From UBA6163 sp041753075 (GTDB lineage: Bacteria > Planctomycetota > Planctomycetia > Pirellulales > Pirellulaceae), in NCBI GenBank assembly GCA_041753075.1, contig JBGSVE010000166.1, forward strand, positions 55,777-119,776: a DNA stretch of 64,000 nt. Reading direction: 5' to 3'. The notes below the pieces were generated by a model. The model did not search any database. It was not told where the DNA came from and saw only the letters and a list, made by a program, of their open reading frames with translations. The translations under genes were made by a program, and so were the position numbers. The first letter of the stretch is position 1, and each line of letters opens with the position of its first letter. Of the stretch, positions 60,901 through 64,000 are shown in pieces.

Positions 60901-63156
60901 CGCTTCGACAAGTTGGACCTTGCGCGACTCAAAGGCGTTGTAAACTTCTTCGCGACGTTGACCAAGCTGCGTGATAAACTCGTCAAACTCGGCAAAGCGA
61001 CCTTCGAGTTCTTCGAGCTGGATCATGACTCGCGTCAAATAGCTGTCGCACTTGTCGGGCGTGTCGCAGACATCGAGATAGCCGCTGACGGTTTGTTCCA
61101 GCAGCTTTAATTGCGAAGCGAACTCGGCGCGGCCCTCGGTGCCGAGCAACTCGTTCGTGCGTGCCTTCAGCGAGCTGCGAACACGGTTCAGCGATGCGAA
61201 CACATTGCTAATCGCGTCGATGATCTCGGTGCGTTTGGTGGCGTCATCGATTTTGAGATTGCTGACCGTTTCGGTTAACAATTCAAGTCGTGCACCGGCT
61301 TCGTCAATCGTCTTTTGCAAATCTTTCGCTTGCGCCACACGCTCGACTATGGCAACTCGCTGCGCCGCTTCTTCAACGCGACCACGATACGGATCGAGTG
61401 CGCCGGGCGTGATCAAAAACTCGACGCAGCGCCGGCTCAATCGCTCGGCACGCTCGGCCGTTGCCTGCTCCAGCGTCGTGACCAACTCAACATCGACGTA
61501 ACGAAGCTCGCGCAAACCAATTGCGTGGCCGCGTTGTTCACGTAGTTTCGACAGCGCAGCGACAAAATGGTCGATCGAATCAAACCGCGAACGTTCGATC
61601 TCCTTGCCGAGCGTTTCAATCGAATCTTTGACTTCGATCGTTCGCGTTTGCGTATCGCGGCGAAGTCGGACGACCTTCTCAAACTCTTCGACCGCAGCCG
61701 ATGCGGCGTCGCGAATCGCTCGTAGTGGTTCGTCCAATCGCAACGTTTCGGGATTGGCGATCCAGAAATAGCTGTCCAGGATATCGCCGCAACGTTTGAC
61801 CAAATCGACATACAATCCGGTGTAGTTGTCGTCCTTGTCGATCAACATCAACACTTCGCTGCACTCGGCCATGCCGCGGACCAATTCTTTGTTGCCAATC
61901 TTGAACAACAACGAATCCGAGTTGCTGATTGGGACAAAGTCGGGTCCGGTAAACGGCGTTTGCCAAACTTGGACAGCGTGATGTTTCTGTGGTTCGTCTT
62001 GGCCTTTGAAACAGACCATCGACCCATCGGGAAAGACCGCTTGGCCGCTGGTGACCATCGGCGTGTCAACGGTTTGGCGTATCAGGTTATAGCGCAGTTG
62101 AACAAACGTGCCACTAACATGATTGGCGAACAGATATAAGAAATCTTCACCATTGGAGGCGGGCAGCATCTTCTCGAACTGCATATCCGCTAAACCGTGA
62201 TCGAACCGTTTGAATTCGCCGGTTTGCAAATAGTATCCACCGGAAAAGATGATGCCGTGATCATCCGGCAACATCACACAGGAATGCTCGATATCATCCA
62301 ACCGCATCGCCGTGCTGAGCTTGGCATTGAAAACCAAATAGCGGAAACGATTTTCCTGGTATGGCTTGATCTTTAGTAGGACGAGATTGCCGAGCGAGGC
62401 GTAGTGGATTTCGGCGTCGTCGAGTGTTTGGTCGGCGTGGTCAACGGGCTCGGCGTAAATGCCCGCGCCGGATTCAGTACTGTTTTCGACCTTGATGGTC
62501 AAATCGCCGCCGACGGTTTCGACGAAAACGCGATCTTCGATCGAGATATGAGGATGCTTGCCGTAATGATGTTGGTCGCGAGTGGTGCGTTTCCAAGTGA
62601 ACTCGTGCTGCGTGGGTGTTTTGACTTCGTGTTCGCTGCGATTGTCAATGTATTCAAGTCGCTGGCCAGCAACGCGGAACTTGAATGCCTTGTAGTCGTT
62701 GGTCGACTTGCCGACTTGAAATACAAAATACAGAAACGGGCCGCTGAGATAAAACCGCGAGAACGCGGTGTTCTTGTAGAAGCGATAGAGTGCCTCAAAG
62801 TCGGTTGCGAATCGTTCGTCGCCAAGCACCGAGTCGATCGGCTCGGTATGGAATTGCAAATCCTCAAACCGATAAAACGACAACACATCACCGATATGTG
62901 TTTCGGTCTTGAGTCCGAATTGGACGTTGTAGCCGAACAAAAATCGATTGCCGATGGCGACCAAATCGCGGGGAACACAATTATGGTCGGTGGTGACGCG
63001 TTGGGTGGCGAGAAGTTTGGTGTCGATGTTGCCAAAGACGTCGGTTCGTTCGGCATTGAGCGCTAACGAGCGTTTGCGCAGCTCATCGGCTCCTTCGTGC
63101 AATCGCTTGCGAAGGATCTCGTAGGTTCCGCCGGTGAGATCTTGATCGGTTGCCAT
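57916..63156 (-). CDS. Giant AAA ATPase ('DNA repair ATPase'-type), 1746 residues
   Basis: A single frame of 1746 residues. Residues 1-480 form an N-terminal beta-rich region (AIGNRFLFGYNVQFGLKTET, DHGIIFSGGYYLQTGEF). About 480-880 are long charged helices (coiled coil), followed by a helical middle. The AAA module has Walker A SPPGYGKTTL near residue 1270, Walker B NLMLYLDDIQ near 1330 and sensor VVMAGNPYTESGERFQIPDM. A second coiled coil closes the C terminus. It resembles very large ATPases annotated as 'DNA repair ATPase', often near SPFH proteins; a repair role is not shown. A flotillin-like gene lies upstream on the same strand. Confidence 0.85.
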   Translation of the reverse strand: MATDQDLTGGTYEILRKRLHEGADELRKRSLALNAERTDVFGNIDTKLLATQRVTTDHNCVPRDLVAIGNRFLFGYNVQFGLKTETHIGDVLSFYRFEDLQFHTEPIDSVLGDERFATDFEALYRFYKNTAFSRFYLSGPFLYFVFQVGKSTNDYKAFKFRVAGQRLEYIDNRSEHEVKTPTQHEFTWKRTTRDQHHYGKHPHISIEDRVFVETVGGDLTIKVENSTESGAGIYAEPVDHADQTLDDAEIHYASLGNLVLLKIKPYQENRFRYLVFNAKLSTAMRLDDIEHSCVMLPDDHGIIFSGGYYLQTGEFKRFDHGLADMQFEKMLPASNGEDFLYLFANHVSGTFVQLRYNLIRQTVDTPMVTSGQAVFPDGSMVCFKGQDEPQKHHAVQVWQTPFTGPDFVPISNSDSLLFKIGNKELVRGMAECSEVLMLIDKDDNYTGLYVDLVKRCGDILDSYFWIANPETLRLDEPLRAIRDAASAAVEEFEKVVRLRRDTQTRTIEVKDSIETLGKEIERSRFDSIDHFVAALSKLREQRGHAIGLRELRYVDVELVTTLEQATAERAERLSRRCVEFLITPGALDPYRGRVEEAAQRVAIVERVAQAKDLQKTIDEAGARLELLTETVSNLKIDDATKRTEIIDAISNVFASLNRVRSSLKARTNELLGTEGRAEFASQLKLLEQTVSGYLDVCDTPDKCDSYLTRVMIQLEELEGRFAEFDEFITQLGQRREEVYNAFESRKVQLVEARNRRAETLSASASRILQGIHTKASTFKNVDEILAYFAADLMVEKVRGIVEQLQTLDDAVRVEEIQSRLKTTREEVIRQLKDRQDLYEGSGETIRLGKHRFAVNTQPLDLTTVIRDGQLTLHLTGTQYFEPLTDPDLLAARDLWQQELISENALVYRGEYLAVDLFEQARMGSGPENAKHPQPDLAWVQQQIAGRFSEGYAKGVHDQDAALILGALIKLDGQLGLLRHTPSVRAAATLWWLRLTTKPTRSNLVAWIGGFAHLAKAFPGARPAREFRERLAQLASDDESGWTDTFPNVTADAIADYLFDMLVGSPATPALSAAALGLFESFSGSIGQADRKHWVTDVLKSNDARPLRAFVLARNWADAFIESKAVESIDPAVGYRNELALLIMQDGLGEGHLLDGAAALKVEGLSGTHNRIAAGSMVVHYHELLTRLNHYRSDVVPRFNRLGEAKHRVLDSSRREMRLEEFKPKVLTSFVRNRLIDEVYLPMIGDNLAKQMGAAGEGKRTDRMGLLLLISPPGYGKTTLMEYVANRLGVVFMKINGPAIGHGVTSLDPAEAPNAAAREEIERLNLALEMGDNLMLYLDDIQHTNPELLQKFISLCDATRKIEGVRDGKTRTFDLRGRRVAVVMAGNPYTESGERFQIPDMLSNRADVYNLGEIIGGAAEAFEVSYLENCLTSNEHLAPLASGNPDDARAIVRAAGRDSLEGIELKGNYSADALRSMFEVMRKLIRVRDTVLKVNREYIRSAAQADAYRIEPPFKLQGSYRNMNRMAEKVVPVMNDAELQALIFGTYEQDAQTLTTDNEANLLKLRELLGVMTAMQKERWDAIKYAFVENVRMSGISTEDQTGQVLRQLASMRDGLESIRQVIAKAIAMQDGSSESRMDARMDSLRQSIAGASQRMGEVLEATAEQLKSISQQQAAAPPDQKVLVQHKVPRVMIDLIKGQFHLMQEWMRPVLENSGNQGRELTQLKLRLESLLKTYAEMQAELDSAE

Positions 63157-63186
63157 GAGTCTTAGAGCTTGAAACGCATTGTAGTA

Positions 63187-63254
63187 GTGAGCGGATCGGC
63201 GCTAGCCGCCGGTTTCGATCGGGAAGCACCGGGGGCTAGCGCCCGCCCGCTCAC
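63187..63254. repeat. GCTAGC-type palindromic repeat, full copy
   Basis: An inverted repeat with arms GTGAGCGGATCGGCGCTAGC and GCTAGCGCCCGCCCGCTCAC around GGTTTCGATCGGGAAGCACC. It shares GATCGAAACC and CGATCCGCTCAC with the copies at 10258 and 50576. It lies between the flotillin-like and giant ATPase genes, which may separate their transcripts. Confidence 0.8.
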
Positions 63255-63273
63255 CAGACCAGGCGATGTTCGA

Positions 63274-64000
63274 TTACGCACTAGCAGGTTTGGCGACGCC
63301 GAGCTTCTTGACCTTCTGGTCGGTGATGCCGGCGGTGCTGGCCATTCCCAACAACGTCGTCAATTGACCACGAACATCTTCGGTATTGGCCAACCCCATC
63401 AGCTTGGCAATCAACGCTGCGATCGACAAGTCTTTGATCTCGTCGGTGCTCAACGAAAACTGGTTCGCCATGCTGTGCAATTGGTCGCGGAAGTAGTCGG
63501 CGTTGCCATCAAAGAATGTGTCCTTGATGTCGGTGGCCACGCGGCTGTTGTAGACAAAGCGATCGATCGCCTTGCCGCCCTTGACCGCCGAAGTGATCTG
63601 TTCAAAGAACTGGCCATCGCCACCGACGATATCAATCCGTGCGGATTTGAGCGCTTCGCCAACGACACTGGCTTGGCTTTCCGCGATCCCGCGTTGGGCC
63701 GTGATCGCCGCGATCTCGACGTTCTGTTCCTTCTCGAGCCGCAGCTTGAACTCCTCGTGGTCCTTGCCGACGCTGTCGAGTTGCTTCATTGCTTCGGCCT
63801 TCTCGGTGATGCCGGTCGCTTCGCTGTGATATTTTTCCAACGACACGGCGGCTTCGGCCATCCCTTGCTTCTGCACCGCAGCGGCCTTGGCTTCGATACC
63901 CTTGGCTTCGGCGACGGCTTTACGTTCCAGCACGGCGGCTTCGGCAACCCCTTCTTTTTCGAGCGCAACGGCGCGGGCTTCTTGCACGCGAGCTTGGGCC
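63274..64000 (-). CDS. Flotillin/SPFH-like protein, C-terminal part only
   Basis: The 5' end lies beyond the window. The visible 242 residues show the flotillin-type tail: Ala/Glu/Lys-rich heptads (AVALEKEGVAEAAVLERKAV, AEAKGIEAKAAAVQKQGMAE), a central KLRLEKEQNVEIAAITAQRG-like coiled coil, and a C-terminal domain with DQLHSMANQFSLSTDEIKDL. The SPFH domain itself is outside. Such proteins form membrane scaffolds. The next gene on the strand is the giant ATPase, 117 bp downstream. Confidence 0.8.
   Translation of the reverse strand, partial: AQARVQEARAVALEKEGVAEAAVLERKAVAEAKGIEAKAAAVQKQGMAEAAVSLEKYHSEATGITEKAEAMKQLDSVGKDHEEFKLRLEKEQNVEIAAITAQRGIAESQASVVGEALKSARIDIVGGDGQFFEQITSAVKGGKAIDRFVYNSRVATDIKDTFFDGNADYFRDQLHSMANQFSLSTDEIKDLSIAALIAKLMGLANTEDVRGQLTTLLGMASTAGITDQKVKKLGVAKPASA

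Overview
The window looks like a stretch of a planctomycete chromosome (Pirellulaceae/Rhodopirellula-like). Pointers are a Rho_N/DUF4912 protein, a cytochrome c-DUF1592 plus DUF1552 pair, a formylglycine-type sulfatase, a SUMF1-domain protein, an ECF sigma factor, several caspase-fold proteins with signal peptides, and the Ycf46/Ycf35/DUF2997 gene set. Base composition is moderate-GC, GTG and TTG starts are frequent, and no rRNA, tRNA or CRISPR was recognised.

Layout. 1-1101 (-): truncated Rho_N/DUF4912 gene. 1573-10064 (+): a full F1Fo ATP synthase operon, atpZ/atpI-like, atpB-E-F-H-A, a DUF4870 gene, then atpG-D-C. 10117-17856: housekeeping genes (trmL-like, zinc-ribbon membrane protein, HD hydrolase, nagB, amidohydrolase, Fur-box-preceded feoA-feoB plus a Cys-rich partner, ndk). 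18056-19451 (-): ECF sigma factor and a one-TM partner. 19579-34408 (+): a tight six-gene operon with an exported CxxCH protein, an exported unknown, and four exported caspase-fold proteins that share the front domain but carry different rear domains (thioredoxin, PQQ-type propeller, a second PQQ-type propeller, 14 WD40 blades). The third caspase gene is split by an IS256-family element with a 9-bp target duplication. 34474-43124 (-): SUMF1 protein, PSP1 protein, then after bioB (+) a long run with Uma2, TPR, S26-like, DUF2997, Ycf35-like, Ycf46-like AAA, a small protein and a radical SAM enzyme. 43300-50575: acs, PQQ-type propeller, GNAT, purH, trpC. 50659-57796: sulfatase, DUF4058, histidine phosphatase, DUF1592 and DUF1552 proteins. 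57916-64000 (-): a 1746-residue AAA ATPase and the C-terminal part of a flotillin-like protein.

The most unusual locus is the exported caspase operon. The CxxCH protein, four His/Cys-complete caspases, thioredoxin, propeller and WD40 modules are separated by at most 6 bp or overlap, and lie divergent from an ECF sigma/TM-protein pair. An envelope-located, multi-branch proteolytic response system is a reasonable inference; no function can be proven from sequence.

Three families of short intergenic palindromes are scattered through the window, often at gene 3' ends and in several cases supplying the stop codon or last codons of the neighbouring gene.
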